This document shows positions 24,818 through 34,297 of a stretch of 64,000 bases of DNA, one piece after another. Position 1 is the first letter of the stretch. The number at the start of each line of letters is the position of its first letter. The stretch spans positions 124,001-188,000 of the forward strand of contig NZ_SIRE01000003.1 of the NCBI RefSeq assembly GCF_004307995.1, given 5' to 3'. This stretch comes from Paenibacillus thalictri (lineage in GTDB: Bacteria; Bacillota; Bacilli; Paenibacillales; NBRC-103111). The position numbers were made by a program, and so were the translations under genes. A model generated the notes under the pieces. The model did not search any database, was not told where the DNA came from, and saw only the letters and a list, made by a program, of their open reading frames with translations.

Positions 24818-25907
24818 TTTGAACAACCTGCTTTCTTGCCTGTTTTTGAATAAATTGACCGCGTATATAGACGGCAACCGGAATGCTTACAAAGATAATC
24901 ATGCGAAACCAAGTATCGACGGTATAAATGTCCACATACCAGTCCCAATTCGGAATCATCAAGGCTGCTGTATAAATAATCAAGCTAAGGCAAGGTCTGA
25001 TATACGATTCCTTCCAGCGCGGCACCATCTTATGAATCAGCACAGCGGAAGCCCATTGACTAAAGGAAGAGATGATCAGAATAAAGGCAAGCAAGGCGAC
25101 GGCATAAAACAACGATACCCGGTTAAATATGGACCAGGTGATATTAACCGAGTCGATGCTTGTCACCAAAGGAAAATTCATCAGCACAGCGGCATTGACC
25201 CCATACACAAGAATAGGTATGTAAACGATATATACATACAATGCGCTTAAAGGCAGCATCGTCATCAGAATAGGCTTGATCCGAATCTTGCAAACGGGGG
25301 GCAGCATACCCAGAAGAAGAAAAGGACAGATGGAAAATAACGAAACGAGCAGCTTGCCATGCTGCAGAAAGTCCATGGTTGGATTCACAACCGGGAAGAT
25401 GTTGAGCAGTTTAGAATTGTTGATACATGCGAACAGTGCAAATAAAAGAGCGGGAATATGCAGCAGCGAAAATAACGTGCTGGCTCTCATGATGCCTTGA
25501 GAGCCAATGGATGATCCAAGCAGCGTAATCAGGCACAACAAAGCCAATATGGCATATAACGGCGAACGCGCAACAAACACAATAATCATCAATTCGGCAA
25601 AACCGCGAAGCACCATGATGGCTATAAGAAGGATATAAAGGATAAGCGGCAGGAGCAGAGGGGTGCTGATCCATCTGCCAAGCGGAAGAAAAAGATCTGC
25701 GAAATCCTGATGACCTCCCTTTTTTAATCCATGAAGCAAAATGACCAAGAGAACCAGTTCTATCAGCATATTGATAACAGCCGGTTCCCAATGACCGTAT
25801 TGGGTTGTATGCAGCAGCGCCCGGGGATAAAGCAGGAATATAATGCTGAAGTGGGTCCCTAGAAAAAATAAAGGGATAGTCAAGCTTGAAATCCATCGAG
25901 GGTTCAA
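24807..25907 (-). CDS. GerAB/ArcD-family spore germination permease (B subunit)
   Basis: The 366-residue protein has about ten predicted membrane helices and belongs to the GerB branch of the APC superfamily, which binds small germinants in the spore inner membrane. It is the second gene of the GerA-GerB-GerC operon, 25 bp after GerA and overlapping GerC. The germinant cannot be read from sequence. Confidence 0.92.
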   Translation of the reverse strand: MNPRWISSLTIPLFFLGTHFSIIFLLYPRALLHTTQYGHWEPAVINMLIELVLLVILLHGLKKGGHQDFADLFLPLGRWISTPLLLPLILYILLIAIMVLRGFAELMIIVFVARSPLYAILALLCLITLLGSSIGSQGIMRASTLFSLLHIPALLFALFACINNSKLLNIFPVVNPTMDFLQHGKLLVSLFSICPFLLLGMLPPVCKIRIKPILMTMLPLSALYVYIVYIPILVYGVNAAVLMNFPLVTSIDSVNITWSIFNRVSLFYAVALLAFILIISSFSQWASAVLIHKMVPRWKESYIRPCLSLIIYTAALMIPNWDWYVDIYTVDTWFRMIIFVSIPVAVYIRGQFIQKQARKQVVQNDS

Positions 25908-25932
25908 CTGGCAGCCTCTTTCCTGATTAAAT

Positions 25933-27246
25933 TCATTGCCCTAGCTTCCTTGAGGCTAGAAAACTCATAAACGGGATACCGAAGCGTTGGATGCTGCAAG
26001 CATATAAACATATGGCTAAAAAAGCGGCGAACAAGCCATAAATACCGAAAATACCGGATAGTACCACGATGACGCATCTCATCACGCGAATGACCAGTGT
26101 GTTTAAATAGTTTGGAAAGGCGAAGTTGGCGGTTACGGAAGCGGACAACACGATAATCACAAGGCTGCTTACCAGCTTGGCTTCGACAATGGCCGTTCCC
26201 AGCACAATTCCCCCGATAACCGTATTGGCTCCGGCGATGCTTTTGGGCAGCCGCTGGGTCGCTTCAATGCTGATTTCGCTAATAATGAGCAGCAGCAGCA
26301 TTTCCAAAAATGTAGGCAGCGGGATGCCGATCCGGCTTGTCGCAATGGAAAGGGCCAGCTCGATGCGCAGCGTCTCCGGATTCACCGAAACAAGGGCTAC
26401 ATAAAGTCCGGGTGTCAGCAGGGCAACCAACAAGCTCACTAGACGTAAAAAACGCAATGCGAGCATAATGAGCAAAGGGAATTGTTTATCCCACTCCAAA
26501 GCAATAAAATCGCTGAATATCAAGGGAAGCACATAAGCTACGGGTTCTCCGTCCATCATTAGCAGCACTCTTCCGTTCGTCATCGAAGAGACGGCTTGGC
26601 TGGGAACTTCCGTTTTATAATAAGGCGCCAGCAGTTCCAGCCGATTGTAGCCGAAAATTTGCATAAGTTCTTGTCCGTTATGTATAGCTTTACCCGAGGT
26701 TTTCTGCAAAGCGCTTTTCACTTGTTGTAGTAGCTCTTGGTCCACATGTTCCGTAAGGTAGATGAGGGAAGCCTCTTTATTGCCTACTCCTGTAAATTGA
26801 AAGCCCTCAGCTGTAAGCGACGGCGAATTGATCATTTTACGAAGGATTCCGATATTGGTGGCTAAAGGCTCCATAAAAGCGATCGCAGGAGCATACGGCA
26901 TGGATTCGTTCTCCGGCCTGCTGACAGCTCTGGTCAACGTGTTGAGTTTTCCTTGAAAACTGAATGCATGCCTGCCGCCGGCATCGATAAAGACGGCTTG
27001 TCCTTGCAGCAGCTCATCCATCGCTTCGGGGCTCCATTCCTTGCCTGTCAAACGGCTGCATATGTCGCTGTAGGAGGCTTCAGGAGCAATGCCGGAGTTC
27101 CAAATATAAAGGATCGTTTCTTCCCAATCTACAATCGATTCATAAGCTACCATCCACATGTTTTCAGATCCGACTTGCAGCAGCTTCATTTTCAGATCGC
27201 GCTGGGATTCGGATTTTTGGCGTACGATCTCTACATATTGAGACAT
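25933..27246 (-). CDS. GerA-family spore germination protein (A subunit)
   Basis: Starting at ATG 27246 (GGAGGTATGCC), the 437-residue protein has a soluble N-terminal part (about 1-240) and a C-terminal membrane part with four or five helices, as in GerAA/GerKA. GerA subunits form the oligomeric channel of germinant receptors. It is a little shorter than the usual 460-490 residues. The ORF is open to 27366 but the extra residues have no ribosome binding site. Confidence 0.92.
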   Translation of the reverse strand: MSQYVEIVRQKSESQRDLKMKLLQVGSENMWMVAYESIVDWEETILYIWNSGIAPEASYSDICSRLTGKEWSPEAMDELLQGQAVFIDAGGRHAFSFQGKLNTLTRAVSRPENESMPYAPAIAFMEPLATNIGILRKMINSPSLTAEGFQFTGVGNKEASLIYLTEHVDQELLQQVKSALQKTSGKAIHNGQELMQIFGYNRLELLAPYYKTEVPSQAVSSMTNGRVLLMMDGEPVAYVLPLIFSDFIALEWDKQFPLLIMLALRFLRLVSLLVALLTPGLYVALVSVNPETLRIELALSIATSRIGIPLPTFLEMLLLLIISEISIEATQRLPKSIAGANTVIGGIVLGTAIVEAKLVSSLVIIVLSASVTANFAFPNYLNTLVIRVMRCVIVVLSGIFGIYGLFAAFLAICLYACSIQRFGIPFMSFLASRKLGQ

Positions 27247-27380
27247 GGCATACCTCCTACAGGTAGTATTTTCTAACACATGAATAATATTCAGGGAAGA
27301 CAATCCGCCGCGGCTGCCTTTCGATCCGAAATTGCGGCAATGCACGGTCTGCATGTGTGGACCCAATCATGGCGCTTGCG

Positions 27381-27414
27381 CAAAAAGCAGGGGCCGTCAT
27401 TGCGGACCCTGCTT
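27381..27414 (-). terminator. Intrinsic terminator downstream of SDR gene
   Basis: Stem AAGCAGGGGCCG (27385-27396) / CGGACCCTGCTT (27403-27414), one mismatch, six-base loop, with TTTTTG following on the minus strand. Confidence 0.75.
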
Positions 27415-27524
27415 ACGTACGTTCTGAGGCGGTTATTCCGGTCATTTCGCTGATTTCGGCAACCGCCTATGGGGAATTGTCTGGAATCCGGCGTGGGAAA
27501 TGAATGATCAGATCAGGCGCCAGG

Positions 27525-28343
27525 TTATTTGAAATTGGCGGCTATCGTCTCTAGGTATTCTTCAATCGGCATGGAGCTGCGGAGAGCCAGCAGCTGCTTG
27601 GTAGTATCGCCAACCGGCGTTCTGAACTGTGTGCTGGCTCCAGTTGCAAGGTTGTAGATTGCGTCCACAATATCCTGCGGATCGTCCAAACGGCCGGCTA
27701 CCGCTTGCTCCATGACACTTTTTAATTTGGCGGTCAAATCGTCGTAAGCGGTAATTTCTTCGTTTGTGTTCCAGATGATATTGTTCAAGAAATTGTTGCC
27801 GTTCGAGCCGGCCTGCTCAACTAGCCGCAGTTCAATATTCAGCGGCTTTAATTCGTAATACAGGGCTTCGGTCAAACCTTCCAACGCAAACTTGGACATG
27901 GTGTAAAGCGACCCAAGCGGCACGCTTGTCGTCAGTCCTACCTGCGAGCTGATATTAATGAACATGCCGCCTTGGTTGGCGCGGAAGTGCGGGAGGAAAG
28001 CACGGATCACATTGATGGGGCCACGTACATTAACGGCAAATTGCCAATCGATGGTTGCTTCCGCGGCTAATTCCAAAGCCCCGTAACTTCCCAATCCCGC
28101 GTTATTGACGACAACGTCGACGGTACCGAACGTTTCGATCGCCTGCTTCACCGCTTCGCCCACCTGCGGCACGTCGGTAACGTCCAGCTTAAAAATCCGT
28201 ATGTTGTCATAGCCGTTAAGCTCTGTTTCGTTCTCCGGAGTGCGCATCGTGGCGGCCACGTTCCAGCCAAGTTTGGCGAAATGAATGGCGGTCAATTTTC
28301 CTAAACCTGAACTTGCTCCTGTAATAAAAACCGTTTTGCTCAT
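27525..28343 (-). CDS. Short-chain dehydrogenase/reductase
   Basis: The 272-residue classical SDR has the NAD(P) motif TGASSGLG (about 8-15), NNAG, catalytic Ser in INISSQVG and YxxxK in YTMSKFA. Cytoplasmic NADPH-dependent carbonyl reductase; substrate unknown. GAGGGAG precedes ATG 28343. Its upstream region carries a 21-bp palindromic box nearly identical to one before the TetR gene next door, so it is almost certainly repressed by that regulator. Confidence 0.9.
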   Translation of the reverse strand: MSKTVFITGASSGLGKLTAIHFAKLGWNVAATMRTPENETELNGYDNIRIFKLDVTDVPQVGEAVKQAIETFGTVDVVVNNAGLGSYGALELAAEATIDWQFAVNVRGPINVIRAFLPHFRANQGGMFINISSQVGLTTSVPLGSLYTMSKFALEGLTEALYYELKPLNIELRLVEQAGSNGNNFLNNIIWNTNEEITAYDDLTAKLKSVMEQAVAGRLDDPQDIVDAIYNLATGASTQFRTPVGDTTKQLLALRSSMPIEEYLETIAANFK

Positions 28344-28390
28344 GATTAATCTCCCTCTCGTTATTAAAATAGTCATTTTTTATAAAGAAA

Positions 28391-28411
28391 TAGATCGAAC
28401 GTTCATTCTAA
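28391..28411. promoter_or_regulatory. TetR operator before SDR gene
   Basis: A 21-bp box with core CGAACGTTCATTC, 20 of 21 positions identical to 29073-29093. Confidence 0.7.
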
Positions 28412-28440
28412 CCAATTTAAAAAAAGTTCCGGCGAATCGA

Positions 28441-29043
28441 TTATGATTCCCCGGCATCCCAAGGCGTGCGGCTTACCGAATTCCAGCTCGATTGCAGCAA
28501 TTGGCGAATGAAAGCATCAGTCAGCTCGAATTGTCCCTGAAGATGGCCTTTCATCAAAAAAACGATCGAACCGTAATGCATTTGAACCGCAAGCTGAGGG
28601 TCAAGAGCGATAAAAAGCCCTTCATCCATCGCATCTTGGTACAGCTTGTTCATGGGAGCGCACCATCCGCCGGTGTATGCTTCTTTTTTGATCTCCTCGT
28701 TAATATAAGGCGAGAAGGAATATTGCTCGATGAATTGGAATCCTTGAGGGTACATACGGCTTAATTCAATTACTTTGCCCCAGCCCAACTCGAATTTTTG
28801 ACGGATGTCTTTGCCTTGATTTAAGCCTTGAATGACAAAATCTCCGTTGAAAGTTACAATTGCTCTGTACAGCTCGTTGACAATGTCTTCTTTACTGCGA
28901 AAATAATGATAAATATTCCCGGTGGAAACGCCGGATTCCTTGGCGATCAATGCCATGGACGTTGCCTGAAGTTCTTTCTGGATGATGATGCGAAGCGTAG
29001 TTTCCAATACGGCCTGTTGGGCTTTGTTATAACGGCCGAACAT
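28441..29043 (-). CDS. TetR-family repressor
   Basis: The 200-residue protein has an N-terminal HTH (MALIAKESGVSTGNIYHYFRSKEDI, about 28-52) and a helical ligand domain. ATG 29043 follows GGAGGCATTTG. Boxes matching at 20 of 21 positions lie before it and before the SDR gene 98 bp downstream, so it controls itself and the reductase. The inducer is unknown; a reactive carbonyl would fit (inference). Confidence 0.9.
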   Translation of the reverse strand: MFGRYNKAQQAVLETTLRIIIQKELQATSMALIAKESGVSTGNIYHYFRSKEDIVNELYRAIVTFNGDFVIQGLNQGKDIRQKFELGWGKVIELSRMYPQGFQFIEQYSFSPYINEEIKKEAYTGGWCAPMNKLYQDAMDEGLFIALDPQLAVQMHYGSIVFLMKGHLQGQFELTDAFIRQLLQSSWNSVSRTPWDAGES

Positions 29044-29072
29044 CAAATGCCTCCTTTCTTTTTTTATATCCT

Positions 29073-29093
29073 TAGATCGAATGTTCATTCTAA
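29073..29093. promoter_or_regulatory. TetR operator before its own gene
   Basis: A 21-bp box with near-palindromic core GAATGTTCATTC, matching 28391-28411 at 20 of 21 positions. Confidence 0.7.
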
Positions 29094-29263
29094 TCGTATC
29101 ATCTAAAATTCAAAATGTCAAAGCACTTTGCTGAAAAACGATATACTTCACCAAAATAACATTACAGCGGTAAGCTCAAGAGCAGCTTGCATGGATTGTT
29201 TGTGTGTTTGAAGGGGATGACGAATATAAAGCGAATCTGGAAAATAACGAAGAAACTTATGTA

Positions 29264-29294
29264 TTGACTCTCCTCTCAGGGGAGCCTTTACACT
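29264..29294 (+). promoter_or_regulatory. MerR-type promoter with 19-bp spacer
   Basis: TTGACT (29264-29269), 19-bp spacer and TACACT (29289-29294). The spacer contains the inverted repeat CTCC-TCTCA-GGGGAG. Over-long spacers with a central dyad are the hallmark of MerR-activated promoters; the MerR gene starts 25 bp downstream. Confidence 0.8.
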
Positions 29295-29319
29295 CAATAA
29301 CAGAAAGGAGCGAAACCAC

Positions 29320-30069
29320 ATGTTATATACGGTAAAAGAGGTATCGTCCATGTCGGGCGCAACCGTCAAAACGCTGCACCATTATCACAAAGTCGGTCTC
29401 CTTATGCCAAACGAGATCAGCGAATCCGGTTATCGGATGTACGGGAACAAAGAGCTGGAGCGTCTGCAGCAAATTCTCGTATACAAGGAACTGGATTTCA
29501 CTTTGGAGCAAATCAAGCAGCTGGTGGACGAGGAGCAGGACAGAATCACCGTACTTCTGAAGCAAGATGAGCTGCTGCAGCTTCGCAAGATCAGGCTGGA
29601 GAACATCATTGAAACTTTGAGAAACACCATTTCTTGCTCGAAGAAAGGAGAAACTATGAACGAAAAAGAGATGTTTAGAGGTTTGGCAAGCGAAGATGCG
29701 TGGAAAGAGGCGTTAAAGGAGCAAAATGAACATTTAAAACAAACCTATGATTTTGATATGGTAAATTCGGCGCAAATCAATGTCCAAGAGATGAACGCGA
29801 TGGCGGCGGAGGCCGTATCGTTTATGGGAGGCATGGCTGATGCATTGCGGGAAGGGGTTAAGCACAATGATGAACCTATTGCAGGTTTGCTGCGCAGCCA
29901 TCTTGAGTTTTTGAATGAGCACGGCAATACCATAACCGCCGCCGACTTTGCTGTGCAAACCCAATTTTTCCTCGGCGACGATTTCCATCTTCGCATGCTT
30001 GAAGACCAACAGACCGGTCTCGCTTATTATTTATGCGCGGCGGCGGAATCATTTGCGGCCAGAGGTTAA
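29320..30069 (+). CDS. MerR-family regulator with TipAS antibiotic-recognition domain
   Basis: The 249-residue protein has an N-terminal MerR winged helix (YTVKEVSSMSGATVKTLHHYHKVGLL), a coiled-coil (about 75-110) and a C-terminal TipAS-like globin-fold domain (about 120-245), as in TipAL/Mta/SkgA. These bind hydrophobic or peptide antibiotics and activate their own promoter, often plus efflux genes. Its promoter has the expected 19-bp spacer and dyad. No pump is adjacent, so other targets lie elsewhere, or the 254-residue SDR gene downstream is affected. A terminator follows. Confidence 0.92.
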   Translation: MLYTVKEVSSMSGATVKTLHHYHKVGLLMPNEISESGYRMYGNKELERLQQILVYKELDFTLEQIKQLVDEEQDRITVLLKQDELLQLRKIRLENIIETLRNTISCSKKGETMNEKEMFRGLASEDAWKEALKEQNEHLKQTYDFDMVNSAQINVQEMNAMAAEAVSFMGGMADALREGVKHNDEPIAGLLRSHLEFLNEHGNTITAADFAVQTQFFLGDDFHLRMLEDQQTGLAYYLCAAAESFAARG

Positions 30070-30078
30070 GACAAACGG

Positions 30079-30126
30079 TGATCGCCGGCGGTATCCCGCT
30101 TAAGGATACTGGCCGGCGATTTTTGT
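30079..30126 (+). terminator. Intrinsic terminator after MerR gene
   Basis: Stem ATCGCCGGC (30081-30089) / GCCGGCGAT (30112-30120) followed by TTTTTG. Confidence 0.85.
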
Positions 30127-30357
30127 TGCGGGCGGTGTGCATGTTGCTTCAGCGGCCAGAAATAGCCGAGGAATGCACATACTTGTTAAAAACCACGCAA
30201 GCTACCTCCGGTTATAGTTTGTAACCGAGCAGGACACCCTACTAAAATCCGGCTGCGCTGATCGTCCGTTTCTCCGGTTTTCCAGCCGCTGATCTTTTAC
30301 ATAATTCTTGAAGCGGTCGGCAATAAAAAAATAGATCCTTGAAGGAGAGATACAGCA

Positions 30358-31122
30358 ATGGAAAACCAGCGTAAAATTGCACTTGTCACGGGCGGAAGCC
30401 GCGGACTGGGGAGAAATTCCGCTCTTGCTTTGGCCGATAAAGGAATTGATGTCATTATCACATACCATTCGCAAAAAGAAGAAGCCGCTTCGGTAGTCGA
30501 ACAAATCGCAAATAAGGGCGGCAAAGCGGCCGCATTGCAGCTGGATGCAGGCCTGGTATCTTCCTTTGATGTATTTGTATCCGGGCTGCAAGATTTGCTG
30601 AAGGAAAAATGGGGCCGGGAGCATATCGATTTTCTCATCAACAACGCCGGATTTGGCATTAACACGCCTTTTCTCGAAACGACGGAAGAGCAGTTTGACA
30701 GCTTGATGAACGTGCATTTTAAAGGAGTTTTCTTCTTAACGCAGAAGCTGGTTCCGCTGATTGCCGAGCAAGGCGGCATCGTTAATATTTCAACCGGCTT
30801 AACCCGCTTCTCTATGGAAGGGTCCAGCGCATACGCGTCGATGAAAGGCGCAATCGAAGTGTTGACCAAATATATGGCTAAAGAGCTGGGGCGCCGGGGA
30901 ATCCGGGTTAATGCAGTAGCGCCTGGAGCGATATTGACCGATTTCGGCGGCGGCCGTTTGAAACAAAATCAGGCGATAAGAGAATACATCGGTTCGCAAA
31001 CGGCGTTAGGAAGAGTGGGAGAAGCCGATGACATCGGAGGTGTGGTCGCTTCGCTGTGCAGCGGCGATATGGGATGGGTCAATTCACAGCGGATCGAAGC
31101 TTCCGGCGGTATGTTTTTGTAA
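30358..31122 (+). CDS. Short-chain dehydrogenase/reductase (FabG-like)
   Basis: The 254-residue SDR carries TGGSRGLG (about 11-18), NNAGFG, catalytic Ser in NISTGLTRFS, YASMKG (YxxxK) and the family end with a Gly-Gly near MFL. Start after AGGAGAG. It has its own unit between the MerR gene and the convergent sialidase-like gene (21-bp gap). Substrate unknown. Confidence 0.9.
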   Translation: MENQRKIALVTGGSRGLGRNSALALADKGIDVIITYHSQKEEAASVVEQIANKGGKAAALQLDAGLVSSFDVFVSGLQDLLKEKWGREHIDFLINNAGFGINTPFLETTEEQFDSLMNVHFKGVFFLTQKLVPLIAEQGGIVNISTGLTRFSMEGSSAYASMKGAIEVLTKYMAKELGRRGIRVNAVAPGAILTDFGGGRLKQNQAIREYIGSQTALGRVGEADDIGGVVASLCSGDMGWVNSQRIEASGGMFL

Positions 31123-31143
31123 GATAAGGATATTGCTCATAGT

Positions 31144-32400
31144 TTAATAGATCAGCTCGCGAAAACGCGCGACGGTATGCAGTGTTATCAGGTTACCGTT
31201 ATGCGCGTCTTTTGCATGCTCGTCTCCGGAGCGGCTTAAGATCAGCAAATCGTCGCCGTTGATCGCCATGCTGGCGTAATGGCGTGCTTGCCCCGCGGAG
31301 CGGGTCATACATACAAGACCGGCAAAACACCAATCGATACAGTTGCGCGAGAAATGCAGCTGCAGCCGATGGCGCTCGTTGTTCGGCAGATCGAACCGGT
31401 CTGGCGGCAGCTTGTCGATACGCGTCATGCTGTCCGTAGCTTGGGAGCTCAGCAGCCAATACAACTTCGTTGGCTCATCGTATAAGATATGGAATTTCAT
31501 TTGCCCGCCGGGACAAGGGACAAAAACGACCGTTTTGCCGGATGGGACCGTTTCAAGCATCGTGGTCATCGAACCGTCTTCCTGCTCCACCACTTTGGCG
31601 ATGGCAGCGTAACCCGTACCTCCTGTGTGCGCACGCATCCACAAGTGGAACGTCCTGCCCGTCGGGTCATGCCAGCAATGGTCCGGATCTGTAAACTGTA
31701 CGACGTTGGTTTCCAGCCAGCCGATCGGCGCACAGTTTGCTTGGCTTGTCTTGGGTCCGGTATGCTCCGTATAAAAAGGCACTCCGAAATAATCGAGCTC
31801 AGCCGAGCTGAACGCATCGCGGGCAACAAGCGTTGTGGCGAATGTCCAATTCGCCGGGTCGGTCAGATCGTTTTGCACAGCGCCTCTCATCAACACCGGC
31901 GCCATCAGGCTGACGGGCCAGTTGGCCACATCGTGGTAATAAATGCGTTCCATGGCCAGGTAAACATGGCCGCCGGCCATATGCACATTACACGGGGCTT
32001 GGTGCCAGTCGCCTCCGGTTGTCAGCCGGACGGGCTCCGACCACGTATCTCCGCCATCGTCCGAGCGGACGATCATCAAGTCGCGGCAGTGACCGAGCAC
32101 GTATAAAGCGCCCTCTACGAAGAACGGCCTGGCATGCATAAACGGGAAGCGGAGCCGCTGCCGCCACGTCCGGCCCCGGTCGTCGGAGACAAGCACACGG
32201 CCCTGAACTTGTTTGCCCCGGTTGGATACGCCAAAAGGGCCTCCCATCTGCGCCATGCCGGGACCGCCTAGATCAAGCGTCGCCACCAGCCGGCCGTTTG
32301 GCAGCACGGCAATGCCGGGACTGAAGCAATAGATGTGCGTTGGATCGGGAGATGCAAATACAGTGATATATTCATCGGCTAACGATTCTATCCTTTTCAT
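31144..32400 (-). CDS. BNR-repeat sialidase-like protein
   Basis: The 418-residue protein looks like a six-bladed propeller of the sialidase superfamily, with Asp boxes SDDRGRTW (about 92) and SDDGGDTW (about 132). There is no signal peptide, so it acts in the cytoplasm. The canonical arginine triad of true sialidases is not obvious, so the glycosidase activity is uncertain. It diverges from the sugar-binding-protein/mannosidase operon across a 490-bp control region, suggesting that it handles part of the same glycan (inference). Confidence 0.8.
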   Translation of the reverse strand: MKRIESLADEYITVFASPDPTHIYCFSPGIAVLPNGRLVATLDLGGPGMAQMGGPFGVSNRGKQVQGRVLVSDDRGRTWRQRLRFPFMHARPFFVEGALYVLGHCRDLMIVRSDDGGDTWSEPVRLTTGGDWHQAPCNVHMAGGHVYLAMERIYYHDVANWPVSLMAPVLMRGAVQNDLTDPANWTFATTLVARDAFSSAELDYFGVPFYTEHTGPKTSQANCAPIGWLETNVVQFTDPDHCWHDPTGRTFHLWMRAHTGGTGYAAIAKVVEQEDGSMTTMLETVPSGKTVVFVPCPGGQMKFHILYDEPTKLYWLLSSQATDSMTRIDKLPPDRFDLPNNERHRLQLHFSRNCIDWCFAGLVCMTRSAGQARHYASMAINGDDLLILSRSGDEHAKDAHNGNLITLHTVARFRELIY

Positions 32401-32536
32401 AAGCGCGCCTCTTTTCTGATGGGACCAGCAACCAAAAATTAAAGTAATTGTATACCTCTTTTTACAAAATTTCTATGGTTTTCGCACAAAAATAAACGTT
32501 GATTTCATCCAGTTACTGGTATATACTTTGGATAAG

Positions 32537-32614
32537 TTTAATGATTAAGTAAATATTCTGCACTTACAGCTTGAATGATTAGGGAAAGATCGCTACTATA
32601 TCTTAATCATTAAA
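32537..32614. promoter_or_regulatory. Long-range inverted repeat, candidate operator pair
   Basis: TTTAATGATTAAG (32537-32549) and its exact reverse complement (32602-32614), 52 bp apart; each arm is itself part-palindromic (TTAATGATTAA), and a diverged third copy lies between them. Binding sites for a dimeric repressor or looping pair are likely. Confidence 0.5.
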
Positions 32615-32665
32615 TTAAATTAAGCAGTGAGAAAAACAGTTGGGTCTCCGGCAGTACCGTCCATT

Positions 32666-32679
32666 TGTAAGCGCTTTAA
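32666..32679. promoter_or_regulatory. Catabolite-responsive element (cre)
   Basis: TGTAAGCGCTTTAA fits the CcpA cre consensus TGNAANCGNTNNCA with one mismatch at the end. It lies about 210 bp before the binding-protein start, so glucose repression of the mannosidase operon is likely. Confidence 0.65.
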
Positions 32680-32891
32680 AAAATGTGACGGATGAGAAGA
32701 GGTGGTTAGTTAGCGGATCAATAACGGATCGGATTTAAACATGAATTACCCGATTAGCTTATCTGCAATTAGATGCTTGTGCCGTGCGGCCATCACGAAT
32801 AACTGCAAATTGTGTGAATTTTGTTTCCGTGCGGTATCGCGGAATACCTGCAATTCCAACAAATTTACAGGATAGGGAGGCTGTTTTTAGC

Positions 32892-34283
32892 ATGAGAACC
32901 CAATTCAGCGTATCGTTTAGAACGATGATGATCGCTTCATTATGCGGATTGCTTTTTGGCTGCAGCTCAGGAACGGGCAATGGGAACACCGCTGCGGGCA
33001 GCGGCAGCGCGCCGTCCGCAACGCCGGCCAGTCCTGCCGCTGCTGCGGATAATGCGGCCAAACCGGCCGCCGACAGCAAACCTTTGACCATCACATTTTG
33101 GCACGACAAGACGGGTGTGGCAGGCGATGCGGTCAATCAGGTGGTCAAAGATTTTGAGAAGAAATATCCGAACATTAAAGTCAACAGCGTGTACGTTGCG
33201 CAAACCAAAGATGAGCGCTTATCGCAGAAGCTGCTGATTTCCATCGCCAGCAAAACGCCGCCGGACGCCGCTTATTTCGACCGCTTTCTTGTCGGCTCTT
33301 ATGCCGGGGAAGATGCGCTGACCGACCTGACGGAAAGAGCGAAGAAAGACAATATTACGGCGGGCGATTATTATCCGTTTGCCTGGGATGAAGCGCATTA
33401 CAAAGATAAGCTGTACGCGCTGCCGCTGGATACGGACGCAAGAATGATCTTCTACAACAAAGATTTGTTCAAAAGCGTAGGCCTTGATCCCGAGAATCCG
33501 CCCAAGACGATCGCCGAGCTGGATGCGGCAGCAGAAAAGCTGACCGTCATGAAAGGCAACAAAATCGAGCGGATGGGTTTTATCCCATGGTACAGCCAAG
33601 GCGTGTTGTACAGCTGGGGCTGGTCTTTTGGCGGCCAATTTTACGACGAGAAAACCGGCAAGGTTACGGCTAACGATCCGAAGATCGTTGAGGCGTTGAC
33701 CTGGATGAACAAATATGCCGACAAATACGGCATCGAGAACGTCAACGGCTTTGTCGATTCTACGGGAGCGGATGCGCTTGACCCGTTTATTACGGGGCAG
33801 ATCGCCATGGTCGCCGGGACGAACTCGAACATTTCGAAATACACGAAATTCAAGCCGGATCTGAAATACGGCGTTTTCCCGTTTCCGAATCCTGCGGGGG
33901 ATAAATTCACGACCTGGTCCGGCGGACATGCGATGATCATTCCGAAATGGGCCAAAAACGAAGACGCCGCTTGGGAATTCATCAAATATTTTACCGGGCC
34001 GGAGGGCCAACTGACGTTTAACAAAGGAATCGCCGGTCTTGCCGTGACGCCGAAGCTGAACGATACGCTGGGCTACAAAACGGATCCGGTTCTGAGCAAG
34101 TTTATGGATTTGCTGCCTGTCGCGCATTTCCGTCCGGTGCTGCCGATCGGGGCGGTAATGTGGGATCAACTGCTTAAAGCGCCCGATCAGGTGGCCAGAA
34201 AAGCGGGAACGCCGCAGGCTATATTGGATAAAATCACAAACGATTTGAATGCGGAATTGGCGAAAAAGCAGGCGGCGAAGTAA
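32892..34283 (+). CDS. Sugar-binding lipoprotein of the mannosidase locus
   Basis: The 463-residue family-1 solute-binding protein has lipobox LLFGC (Cys near 20), a Ser/Ala/Pro linker, then ITFWHDKTGVAGDAVNQVVKDFEKKYPNIKV, the typical start of maltose-binding-protein-like folds. GGGAGG lies about 12 bp before ATG 32892. It feeds the two permeases that follow. The operon's mannosidase indicates a mannose-containing ligand (inference). Confidence 0.92.
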   Translation: MRTQFSVSFRTMMIASLCGLLFGCSSGTGNGNTAAGSGSAPSATPASPAAAADNAAKPAADSKPLTITFWHDKTGVAGDAVNQVVKDFEKKYPNIKVNSVYVAQTKDERLSQKLLISIASKTPPDAAYFDRFLVGSYAGEDALTDLTERAKKDNITAGDYYPFAWDEAHYKDKLYALPLDTDARMIFYNKDLFKSVGLDPENPPKTIAELDAAAEKLTVMKGNKIERMGFIPWYSQGVLYSWGWSFGGQFYDEKTGKVTANDPKIVEALTWMNKYADKYGIENVNGFVDSTGADALDPFITGQIAMVAGTNSNISKYTKFKPDLKYGVFPFPNPAGDKFTTWSGGHAMIIPKWAKNEDAAWEFIKYFTGPEGQLTFNKGIAGLAVTPKLNDTLGYKTDPVLSKFMDLLPVAHFRPVLPIGAVMWDQLLKAPDQVARKAGTPQAILDKITNDLNAELAKKQAAK

Positions 34284-34297
34284 GGAGGCAGGGCCAT

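Larger units (their letters stand above)
32401..32891. other. Divergent control region of sialidase-like and mannosidase operons
   Basis: No gene is seen. It contains an inverted pair TTTAATGATTAAG (32537-32549) and CTTAATCATTAAA (32602-32614), a related TGAATGATTAGGG at about 32572, and a near-consensus cre site at 32666-32679. An in-frame ORF extension of the binding protein to 32784 has no ribosome binding site. Confidence 0.6.
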
